From positions 186,001 to 250,000 of the forward strand of contig WNNJ02001801.1 of the NCBI GenBank assembly GCA_012934845.2: a DNA stretch of 64,000 nt. The letters run 5' to 3'. Below, piece by piece: positions 55,601 to 64,000 of this stretch; positions within the stretch are counted from its first letter, which is position 1, and each line of letters starts with the position of its first letter. The stretch is from Pomphorhynchus laevis. Lineage: Eukaryota > Acanthocephala > Palaeacanthocephala > Echinorhynchida > Pomphorhynchidae. The notes beneath the pieces are model-generated. The model was not told the DNA's origin. It was given only the letters and a program-made list of their open reading frames with translations, and searched no databases. The position numbers and the translations under genes are program-made.

Positions 55601-56180
55601 CCGTGACATCCGCCGTTTCCTCCCCATTATCGACTTCCGTTCTTGTATTTCTCTTCTTTCATCGCTTCTCTCTCCAAAATCGATTAATGCCTTAACCTTT
55701 TCTCAAATTCTTCAAAATCTATCATCCTACCCCTACAACGAATAATCAACACCGCCGTTCGAGTGCTCTTTCGTATCCGTCGCTTCGACCACACATCCAC
55801 ATATCCTGCCAAACTCTTCTGGCTCACTATCCACATTCGCATCAAACTCCACCTTCTCGTAACTTTTCGTCACATTGCTGTCGGCTTCTCATCGTTCATC
55901 AACCTTCCTTTCTTAGACGACACTCGCCCCACCTCGCTATCGCTGCGTTCCCGTAATTCCCTCTTACTCCACGTTCCCAATTACTCCGACAACTACGGTC
56001 TCCGATCCTTCCTTGTCGCCGCCTCACCCGCATGGAATCAAATCCCTCTCGACGTCCGCCGCACTCCTTTCTTTATCACATTCAAACACTTCCTCCGTTC
56101 ACACCTCGACACATGATTTACATTCTTGTTTTGTTGTGGTCATGTAAGCGTGCGCTAGCATGCATTTGCCGTGTTAAAAT
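52645..56180 (+). mobile_element. LINE family 2 copy downstream of the host gene (degraded, near full length)
   Basis: ORF1 pieces matching 6,050-7,100 of the intact copy (TCATCAACACCTGACTTCGC; RFKLVTTSSTCRIYPDRSPS), a deleted endonuclease (53,700-53,900), then RT: RPISLLPTFLSS, IVDHSVV, QYADDILIYVHAP, FLGFHFDDHLSLKPF, C-terminus and 3' hairpin GCGTGC-GCTA-GCATGC at 56148-56163. The RT half matches the minus-strand copy at 33.8-35.3 kb more closely than the intact copy, so they form a subfamily. Many frame changes. Confidence 0.85.
54382..54486 (+). repeat. 37-bp unit repeated 2.8 times inside the LINE
   Basis: CATGATTATTCGTCATTTCTCC plus CAGACCAATCAATTCC starts at 54,382, 54,419 and 54,456. 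The unit is not a multiple of three, so it shifts the frame. Other copies have a single unit. Confidence 0.92.
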
Positions 56181-56189
56181 AATTCTTTT

Positions 56190-57445
56190 TTCATAAAGCT
56201 GATCTGATCGTTGATATCTTCGATCAATTTTCTATCGATATTCTCTCTATTACCGAATCCTGGTACTCTGACTCTGACGATATTGCTATTCATCGTTTAT
56301 GTCGCTCTCATTGTTCTCTAGTTGAATCAGCTCGTCTAATTGTCTCTCCCACATCTACTGCTTCTAACCACGGCGGTATTGTTGCCATTGCTCCTCACCT
56401 CACGTCTTTACGTAAAATTAACGCTAACATCCATTACACTTCGTTCGAATTACTCATATGCAGATTATCAACTCCTTTCCCTATTGAACTTATGATTATA
56501 TACCGTCCAGGCTCAGACGTTCTCTCACGTATGTCCTTTAACGATTTTGCAGATCTTCTCTCTCACTTTTCATTGTCTTATACTCCTTATTTTTTCTCGG
56601 TGACTTTAACATTCCTCTTGATCGTCCAGCTGACTCTGATTATATCACTCTAACTAATCCTTTTTTATGATTTTAACTATAAATTACTTTCAACAAGCCC
56701 CACTCATATTCTCGGCGGTGCTCTCGACATCATTGCGGTTCCCATCTGCTTAAATGACTATACCTCTTTGTCAATTACTGATCCTGGTTTGTTCGATCAT
56801 TTCCTTGTCACACTTATTCATACTCGTTCATATCCCATCCTTCTCCACCTCCAACATTAGCTGTTCCAAGTCGACCTTGGAAACTTCTCAATATCCCAAT
56901 GTTCTGTTCTGTCTTACTCAATTCTTCACTCTTTCCGCTTCCACTTAACTATCTTTCTTCTGATGTTCTATGCATTCTGTTTGATTCTGAACTTACGTCG
57001 ATCATCAATCACCTTCTACCCATTCTACCCCGACGTTTTCAGCGTTTGTGCCATGCCCTCTGGTTCGATCCCGACTGTTGTCTTTCTAAGCGTCCACTCC
57101 GTCACTCTTTTCGTGTGTTTAATCGTTTTCTTAAACGTTTTTCAAACACACTCACTCCAAATCTCCGTGCTTACTATCTTTATCTCCGTCGTTCCTATCT
57201 CATTCTTATGCGTACTAAGCGTATTCTCTTTTGGCGAAATCAACTCGAGTCCTCTTCCAACTATAAATCTCATTTGGAACTTCTTAAACTCAATTCTTTC
57301 ACGAATTGAATACTTCCCTCCCAGACCTATTCCACCTTCTTCCCGTTTCGTCTGATAAAGTTTCTTCGGTTCTGATGTCATTACCTAATAAAATCTCTCC
57401 TTCTGACCCAATTCCCACTCACTTGCTTAAAAATATCTGCTCCTC
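56190..57445 (+). mobile_element. LINE family 2 copy, endonuclease to RT start, 3'-truncated
   Basis: Reads AGCTGATCTGATCGTTGAT..., then endonuclease (ILSITESWYSDSDD, NHGGIVAIAPHLTSLRK, MIIYRPGSDV), linker (FRLCHALWFDPDCCLSKRPLR), and LPDLFHLLPVSSDKVSSVL. It stops at AAAAATATCTGCTCC, before the RT motifs. Closer to the intact copy at 5.5-10.1 kb than to its left neighbour. It starts where the preceding copy's tail ends, a second head-to-tail junction of this family. Confidence 0.82.
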
Positions 57446-57700
57446 TATCCACGTGTGTCCTGAAAGGATTATAAAAGACAGTGGCATGGATACAACTGGA
57501 TATTTAATCTTATAAAATTAAGTGATACTGGTAGCAATTTCATTAAAACAGCGTCCTGAAAACAGGAATGTAATTTAAAGGGCTGAACATAAGATTAGAG
57601 ACAGAGCGGTGGCTTCAGATAACCGTCAATTGGGTAGAACTCACTAGCATTAGTTTTATCCTTCTAGTATGAGCTAGATAGAATTAAATTCATCCGTATT
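57446..57700. other. Unassigned spacer
   Basis: About 250 bases with no gene or clear repeat between a LINE end and a PLE end. Confidence 0.4.
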
Positions 57701-57701
57701 T

Positions 57702-57746
57702 AATGCAAGGTACGGCCATGGAGTACCCATGGCCGTACCTTGCATT
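57702..57746. repeat. Perfect 20-bp inverted repeat at a PLE break
   Basis: Arms AATGCAAGGTACGGCCATGG (57702-57721) and its exact complement at 57727-57746, loop AGTAC. The right arm is PLE RT coding DNA for QMQGTAMGTP (motif B) on the minus strand; the left arm is the same DNA folded back. Confidence 0.92.
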
Positions 57747-59060
57747 TGAAGGTAAAACTATCTGTCGACTTCACAAACGTTGTTTTTTAAAATTACTTCT
57801 GCCGATTTCAGTATAAAGTTCTTTTTCTTATACGACCAATCTGTATTGCCCATTATATTGCTTATTCCCTCCAAAGCACTTTCTGTAGGTATACTTGTAT
57901 ACAGGCTTTGGATGTCTGGTGTAATCAAAATACTATTCATTGGCCATTCGAGCCTTTCCTCTTCGAAGCGGCGTATGAACTCATTTGTTGACCTTATGTG
58001 ACATGGAACGTGTGCCAAAAGTGGTTTCAACTGATTATCTATGTAACGCGATAGATGCTCAGTTGGTGTGTCTAAACAGCTGATTATTGGTCTGCCAATA
58101 TATGGTCGTGAAAGCTTGTGCACTTTTGGAAGCATGTAGAATGTACCAAACATAGGATTTTCTGTATTTATTAAATTATCTAATTCCTGAGCATCAATCT
58201 CTTGTTTGTAGATGCTAATCGCAAAGTGCTCAGCAACCTCGGCTTGGCGTATATTAAGTTGCTCTCTGGATATGTTTGTGTACGTTGGTTCTACCAGCTG
58301 GCGTTGTGCTTCTCGTACGTATTCGTCCTTACACCATACCACAGCTTTTGGTCCCTTATCCGCCTTCTTTACAACAATGTATTGCCTTCTCTTTAATAGG
58401 CACAGAGCATCAAAGATCTCTTTTGAAATGTTACTGATAGGTTTTAATGGAGCAACGGAGACATACTTATCAAATAATTGCATTCCCAATTCATTTACGA
58501 GCTTAACTTGATTCATATCATTTTAATTCTTATCTATTATCGCGTTACACATCGACCTTATTTTTAGCGACAATGAGTATCTATCGACACATTGCGGATT
58601 TATTGCAAAGTTCAAACCGAGATTTAGTGCCCTTATTATATTTGCAGACAATTCAATACCACAAGAGTGCTCTATTGGAGAATCTAAATTTGCATAATGA
58701 TTATTAATACGGCTGTTACATTTTTGAGTATAATGAGATGTAGTTATGGGTACGTCGGTGCATTTTACCTGGCACTTGTTCTGCGTTGTCTTCAATTTAT
58801 GTCATAACGTGTGGCAATAAATTCTTCGCTTATAGAATTATGAAGTCGTCTTAATTTTCGAATTTTTCTTTTCACTTCTTTGAGATATAGTGGCATATCG
58901 ATTGCTTCGTTGATACGATTGAACGAATGAGCATAAAATCTTAACAGTGTTTTGATCATTTGTCTACTGCAATTATTCTGAGCACGTAGCCATTGGCTCA
59001 TAACGATTTCTTTATATTGGTTATTTACCATATCGAAATTGATTGCAGGTGGCTTGCGAA
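57727..59060 (-). mobile_element. Penelope-like element P3 (RT N-terminal half)
   Basis: Three minus-strand frames: MVNNQYKEIVMSQWLR...FYAHSFNRINEA, then ELSANIIRALNLGLNFAINP, then the long frame YIVVKKADKGPKAVVWCKDEY, GTFYMLPKVHKLSRPYIGRPIIS, SILITPDIQSLYTSIP (motif A) and, beyond a stop, FYLQMQGTAMGTP (motif B start). K-ADKG, LPKVHK..G.RPI and motif A are PLE signatures. The element is cut at motif B by the inverted repeat. Its 5' edge shows AAAAGCGCTAC, half of a hammerhead-like end, against a (TA)n tract. Confidence 0.85.
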
Positions 59061-59076
59061 TTCGTAGCGCTTTTGG

Positions 59077-59080
<4 letters not shown>

Positions 59081-59154
<74 letters not shown>
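59081..59154. repeat. (TA)n microsatellite between two PLEs
   Basis: About 36 AT units between the 5' edge of P3 and the 3' edge of P1. Confidence 0.95.
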
Positions 59155-59157
<3 letters not shown>

Positions 59158-61745
59158 GAGGTTAACTGCTTTCGGGATCCGTTGTAGGACGCTTTCATTA
59201 TATTAAATTGAATATTAACCGAAAAGAAGGACAATTATTATATATTTACACAATTATTTTTAACAAAAGCTTTTGACTTCTCACTGAAGTCTTCGTCAAT
59301 TATAATTGTGTAATACTGCTTACATGCCGATTTTGTCACTTTATACGTTTAATCATGGAAGTTGGCATCTGTGATGTGTGTTTAGTGTTGTATCACACAT
59401 TAATTGAGAAATTCACTGCTCTTCACACAGCTTACGTTTTGCATCGTTGGCAAATCCACCTTGTATGATGGTAACTTGCATTGTGTGATCAGCGTTCGTG
59501 ATGGTATGTGTTGCCGCACCGTCGCGTCCTATACCCTTTTTTATATCTGCACGTCTGTTATTTGATCAGACGTTCATTTGTTCTGATGTTTCTCTTACAT
59601 ATTGTTGATGGCAACGAGTACATTCACACATATAGACGATATTTTTGGATTTGCAGGTATATTCGCCATCTGTAGAATATCGCATGCCAGTTGTAGTCCC
59701 GGAGAAAAACTGTGACTTCTTCATTTTCGGAACAACATTTGCAACGTTTATCCATACAAGGTCTACTTATTCTTTCTTTTTGTTTCTTGTATTTTAGTAG
59801 ACTTTGTAGGTTACAACTTGTTCTAAACCCCACCTTTGGATAGCGGAAATCTGTCAGTTTGGTGGATTTGATCGATCTGTTTATATCAGACTGGATATTT
59901 GCTAGGGCAGGATGGTAGTCTATCACTGTGTGGAAGGCATTTAGTGTTCCTACAGCTTTCTTGTTTTTGACTAATAGAAGTTTAGAACGATCCATTTTTC
60001 TTACGTCATTAAACTGTCTATTTATATATTTAGTCGTGTATCCGCGATCAATAAATTCTTCATGCAGACTTTAAAGGCAGCGTTCGAAAATAACATTATT
60101 TGAACAGATTTTCTTTGTTTTAATTGCCTCATTCCGTATTAATAATCGTTTTACTTTAGGATGATGTGCACTGCTTGCATGAATCAGATCACGAGTATCT
60201 TCGAACTTGCGAAGGACAGATGTTTCCCAAGAATTTAATGATGTTTTAGTCAGCTTGACGTCTAGAAAACTAATCATAGTAGCATCATTTATTACGTTGA
60301 TCGTAAAGTTAAGTTCTGATTCATTATTAAGGCCATCAATAAACTCCTTTAGTTTTCCTAATCCGTGATCCCAGACACAATAAATATCATCAATGTATCT
60401 TAACCATAAATTCGGTTTACATTTGCATTTGCTGATGTATCTCTCCTCAATCGCAGCAACATACAATCCGGCATTCGTTGGGTCGACTGGAGTACCCATG
60501 GCTGCTTCAATTTGTTGAAGATATAGTATATCATTGAAGCTGAATATGTTCGAAGTAAGAACCATCTTTAGGAGTTGCGATAGACTCTCAGTTTCGCTCT
60601 CATCAGTTCCTGCGTCGGCAAAAAATTTACGTATTGATTTCACTCCATTTTCATTAACAATTGAAGTGAATAGAGACTCCACGTCAAGGGTGCATAATAT
60701 AGACTTAGTTTGTATATGAGGTAGGAATGCCTCAAGTGCCCGTATAAATCCATCAGTACTAGAAACAAAGGATGGTCGACCGGCAAGAATTGGATACAGT
60801 GTTTTGTGCAAGTATCTTGAGATATTCTCGCACATCGTTCCGCAATTTCTTACAATTGGTCTTCCCGGACAAGGATTAAGGTTTTTGTGAATCTTCGGTA
60901 GAAGATATAAATGTCCTGGCAATGGATTCGGTTTTCTCAACGACTTAGCAAGGCTTTCATCAGGAATAAGCTTCTGTATAGTTGCTTCAACGGATTTTAC
61001 AGTTTCTTGGAAATACTCACTATTGACCGTTTGATAAGCGTTTGATTGTAACTGTCTCAATCCTTCGTTGATATAATCTTCTTTATTAAGAATGACTATC
61101 TTACTTCCTTTATCTGCAGGCAATATTAGAATATCGTTGTTGTTGCGTAATTCATTAATAGCCGCTCTTTGGTTTCTCTCTAGGTTGTTTTCGATGAATG
61201 GGTTCGGTGGCATTACAACATATTTTTGAATAACAGGAGTCTGTAGCCATGCTTGCTTCTGAGCTGTTGTAGTCTCTAATGGTTTGTCATTGAACATGGC
61301 TCTTGACATGTAGCTTAAACTATCAATAAGCTTAAGCCTTCTGAACTCCCTTGGCATCGGTGCAAATGATAATCCGAGAGAAAGCAGTGTTTGTTGATCC
61401 GTTGTAATGACAGTTGAAGACATCTTAACGACATCTTAACACTGCGGTTTGAATAAACTTGTAAGCTCGATAATTCTTCGTGGTGTATTTCTATTCCCAT
61501 GAGTCGGCTTAGTTTACGGCATTTAGATTTTAAGTGCTGAATGCAAGGATTGATCAATGTCTTCTTTTATCGAATTATATATGTTAGAATAAGCTTGCCA
61601 TATAATTCTTGTCATTTGTAATTCAGCAGTTTTGATCAGTTTGTTCCATTTGACAGTTAAACATTTGGAAGTGCTATTATTCATTAGACTCGTGTTTATT
61701 TGCATAGACTTTTTGATTCTTAGTCCCTTCGTTGTAATAGACAGT
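59155..61745 (-). mobile_element. Penelope-like element P1 (nearly complete)
   Basis: The main frame 61,423-60,071 has the RT: LSFAPMPREF, ILILPADKGSKIVILNKEDY, LYLLPKIHKNLNPCPGRPIV, ILCTLDVESLFTSI (motif A), IEAAMGTPVDPTNAGLYVA (motif B), LWLRYIDDIYCVWDHG (motif C, YIDD) and FLDVKLTK. Downstream frames (59,995-59,624) give DRSKLLLVKNK, RPCMDKRCKCCSENEE and, in a shifted frame, KSKNIVYMCECTRCHQQYVRET, a GIY-YIG-type nuclease start. RT plus GIY-YIG defines canonical PLEs. The short upstream frames at 61.3-61.7 kb are its N-terminal region. A few frame changes; otherwise well kept. Confidence 0.88.
59247..59312 (-). ncRNA. Hammerhead-like three-way structure at the P1 3' region
   Basis: Outer stem TACACAATTAT/ATAATTGTGTA (11 bp, perfect), inner stem GACTTC/GAAGTC, then a palindromic AAAAGCTTTT. 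Core blocks are UUGACGA and AAAA instead of CUGANGA and GAAA, so they are degenerate. The same structure is at 62,445-62,510. Confidence 0.4.
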
Positions 61746-61749
61746 TTAA

Positions 61750-62560
61750 TGGCGTAAGAAAAATGAATCGTTCTAAACTTCTATTATCAAAAACAAGGAA
61801 GCTGTAGAAACACTAAATGCCTTCCACACATTGATAGACTACCATCCTGCCCTAGCAAATATCCAGTCTGATATAAACAGATCGATCAAATCCACCAAAC
61901 TGACAGATTTCCGCTATCCAAAGGTGGGGTTTAGAACAAGTTGTAACCTACAAAGTCTACTAAAATACAAGAAACAAAAAGAAAGAATAAGTAGACCTTG
62001 TATGGATAAACGTTGCAAATGTTGTTCCGAAAATGAAGAAGTCACAGTTTTTCTCCGGGACTACAACTGGCATGCGATATTCTACAGATGGCGAATATAC
62101 CTGCAAATCCAAAAATATCGTCTATATGTGTGAATGTACTCGTTGCCATCAACAATATGTAAGAGAAACATCAGAACAAATGAACGTCTGATCAAATAAC
62201 AGACGTGCAGATATAAAAAAGGGTATAGGACGCGACGGTGCGGCAACACATACCATCACGAACGCTGATCACACAATGCAAGTTACCATCATACAAGGTG
62301 GATTTGCCAACGATGCAAAACGTAAGCTGTGTGAAGAGCAGTGAATTTCTCAATTAATGTGTGATACAACACTAAACACACATCACAGATGCCGACTTCC
62401 ATGATTAAACGTATAAAGTGACAAAATCGGCATGTAAGCAGTATTACACAATTATAATTGACGAAGACTTCAGTGAGAAGTCAAAAGCTTTTGTTAAAAA
62501 TAATTGTGTAAATATATAATAATTGTCCTTCTTTTCGGTTAATATTCAATTTAATATATA
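61750..62560 (+). mobile_element. Penelope-like element P2, 5'-truncated, head-to-head with P1
   Basis: Begins at the codons for NRSKLLLSK (after RT) and repeats the P1 3' part in opposite orientation: LVDYHPALANIQSDINRS, KVGFRTSCNLQSLLKYKKQK, CMDKRCKCCSENEE, then the GIY-YIG-like region and 3' UTR to AATATTCAATTTAATATA. Its main frame ends at the same place as in P1 (RIYLQIQKYRLYV), so both share that frame change. PLEs are known to sit as tandem or inverted pairs with a 5'-truncated partner. Confidence 0.85.
62445..62510 (+). ncRNA. Hammerhead-like three-way structure at the P2 3' region
   Basis: The counterpart of 59,247-59,312 on plus: outer 11-bp stem (62445-62455/62500-62510), inner stem GACTTC-AGTGA-GAAGTC, AAAA, palindrome AAAAGCTTTT. 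Core bases deviate at two positions from the hammerhead consensus. Confidence 0.4.
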
Positions 62561-62569
62561 TAATTGTCG

Positions 62570-63565
62570 TAAGTAGATAAAAAACAGGAAATGACGACCA
62601 AGAGCAATATCTTGTAAAGCTTTCGGGCTAATTGCCCTTCTTCGGTACATCTACAAAAAAATGTACAGTTCTGATAAGCACAAAAAATAGTAATGAAAAT
62701 CAAATTGTTCAATGCAACTAACAGAGAGAAATATAAATAACCCAATTTCGGAACTCATATATTCACGGCAAGTGATATATGTGCTCGGCATTTAATTGTT
62801 GGTCTGCCATGAGTTGTCCGATCCAAAACATTTCCTTTTGTTTACGCTTAGCCGTGACAGGAACATTTGCCTCAATAATTATCGTCTCCATCTTATGGTT
62901 TTCATTTTCTATGCAGTGTTTGGCTGCCCCGTCATTCTTCGCTCGTTTATACTTTATGTCGGATCTACGAGTCAAAGCTCGTACATTCATTTGTCCTAGT
63001 GTCTGTCCTATATATATCTTTGAACATTCATTGCACATGTTCATATATACTAGTCCTTTGCTCTTGCAATTATTGTGTCCGCGGACATTATATTTTAAGC
63101 ATGTTACCGGACTTGTAAATGTTATTGTTGTGGCCATTTCAAGGCAGCACTTACATCGTCGATCATTGCATGGTTCGCTAAGTCCTCGTTCATGACGGGT
63201 TTTGTCGGTTTTCAAGCATATTTTGAATTGTTCGTGCGCTATTGAATCCAATTATCGGCCGCTTAATTAAGGATCGGCATACTGGGTCTACCTCTTTAGC
63301 TTCGGCAAGATCCTTGTTTAAATTCTCAAATGCCGGGTGGTAGTTCAAGGTCGCATAGAAAGCCTTTCCTTTTTAATTCGAATTTTTAGATAATTTGGTT
63401 AGAAGTTTAGTCCGACTGATTCGTCTAACTGACTCCAACTGTTTCCGTAGAGCTACTTTGCGGTATCCACGGCAATTCCCTTCCTTAATGAATTTTTCTG
63501 CGTGTCTCTCAAATTCTTCATTCTTGGAACAGATCTTTCTGATCCTCCTGAATTCGTTCAAGGGT
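62570..63565 (-). mobile_element. Penelope-like element P4 (GIY-YIG half)
   Basis: Minus-strand frame 63,251-62,763: ERGLSEPCNDRRCKCCLEM (Cys cluster), NCKSKGLVYMNMCNECSKIYIGQTLGQMNVR (GIY-YIG: VYM...YIG with the following R), RRSDIKYKRAKND, AAKHCIENENHK, and RKQKEMFWIGQL..QLNAEH. The GIY-YIG nuclease is thought to make the target nick. Upstream 63,561-63,373 (RRIRKICSKNEEFERHAEKF) is the RT-nuclease linker. The RT itself is absent: at about 63,560 the DNA inverts into P5. The 3' end carries a hammerhead-like motif. Confidence 0.87.
62613..62649 (-). ncRNA. Hammerhead-like motif at the P4 3' end
   Basis: Minus strand: UGUA, CCGAAGA, A, stem II GGGC-AAUUA-GCCC, GAAA, GCU (minimal stem III AGCU), U, UACA. 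Stem I UGUA/UACA, stem II and stem III all pair, and the order is canonical. The single departure from the core is C for U4. Position in a PLE fits the known association of PLEs with minimal type I hammerheads. Confidence 0.6.
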
Positions 63566-64000
63566 AGCCCAATCGCACCGGTGTTTGCAAGCCTGTACGG
63601 GGCCGAAATTGAGGAAAGGATGATTGAAACGGCACAACTAAAACCATTGGTATGGTTGCGCTACATCGATGACATATTCATTGTCTGGACCCATGGAGAA
63701 GACGCATTAAAAGAATTTATACAAAGACTAAATGAAACTAGCGAACTAAAATTTACGAGTAACTTCGGAAAACCTACGATATTCCTGGATACAGAGGTAC
63801 ACAACCCAAAGTGCCAATTGGGATACAACACTCCATCGTAAGTTTGACGGTACTCGCAGTATACTACATGCAAGAAGTTGTGTGCCCAGAGCTATAAAAA
63901 GGGCGGTGACCTTGAACGAATTCAGGAGGATCAGAAAGATCTGTTCAAGAATGAAGAATTTGAGAGACACGCAGAAAAATTCATCAAGGAAAGGAATTGC
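63560..64000 (+). mobile_element. Penelope-like element P5, head-to-head with P4, runs off the window
   Basis: From motif B: KGSPIAPVFASLYGAEIEERMI, LVWLRYIDDIFIVWTHG (motif C), LKEFIQRLNETSELKFTS and IFLDTEVHN. The last 90 bases (GAACGAATTCAGGAGGATC...) repeat 63,470-63,562 of P4 in reverse, so P4 and P5 are copies of one family joined 5' to 5'. The right end is cut by the window. Confidence 0.85.

Noticed and set aside
57758-64000. LTR retrotransposon interpretation of the repeated element ends
   Set aside because: RT motifs are PLE-type, a GIY-YIG domain follows the RT, and the repeats are inverted 5'-truncated partners; no LTR-type ends, gag or protease seen.

Overview
The window is invertebrate animal nuclear DNA: AT-rich, with one intron-containing host gene set in a dense layer of non-LTR retrotransposons, Penelope-like elements (PLEs), hAT DNA transposons, SINE-like repeats and (TA)n tracts. 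The mix of CR1/L2-type LINEs whose ORF1 carries a zinc finger, restriction-like-endonuclease LINEs, PLEs and hammerhead-like repeats would fit a flatworm or a similar invertebrate, but I cannot fix the phylum from sequence alone. I saw no rRNA, no convincing functional tRNA, no CRISPR and nothing prokaryotic.

Layout. 1-3.6 kb: pieces of CR1-like LINEs on the minus strand. 3.8-11.4 kb: a three-level nest. An old LINE (minus) was hit by a hAT transposon (4032-11114, 8-bp target duplication ATATAGAC), and the hAT was hit by a nearly intact LINE (5541-10106, 5-bp duplication ATTAT) whose 5' end is an array of twelve perfect 20-bp monomers. 11.8-18.3 kb: another CR1-like RT, then three LINE pieces with R2-type restriction-like endonuclease ends. 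18.4-24.6 kb: a partly duplicated PLE interrupted by a near full-length CR1-like LINE whose RT has lost the first catalytic Asp. 24.6-38.2 kb: a patchwork of LINE pieces, a second hAT relic, and a 5'-truncated copy of the Asp-less LINE whose predicted protein is identical. 38.2-40.6 kb: AT-rich spacer with a foldback element.

40,646-52,204 is the only recognisable host gene: two exons joined in phase, a predicted 1771-aa helical-repeat (TPR) protein most like SKI3/TTC37 of the Ski complex. Its 6.2-kb intron is packed with inverted and tandem SINE-like repeats. Downstream lie more LINE copies (52.6-57.4 kb) and a PLE cluster (57.7-64.0 kb) with two head-to-head inverted pairs.

The strongest unexplained signal is RNA structure. 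Hammerhead-like motifs (CUGANGA - stem II - GAAA - minimal palindromic stem III - UH) recur in different contexts: a PLE end, a foldback element and an isolated copy. A second repeat family in the host intron holds all three hammerhead core motifs and three covarying helices in a permuted strand order. A third signal is a covarying 3'-terminal hairpin shared by six or more copies of one LINE family. Coordinates come from reading the sequence by eye; no search or folding program was run.
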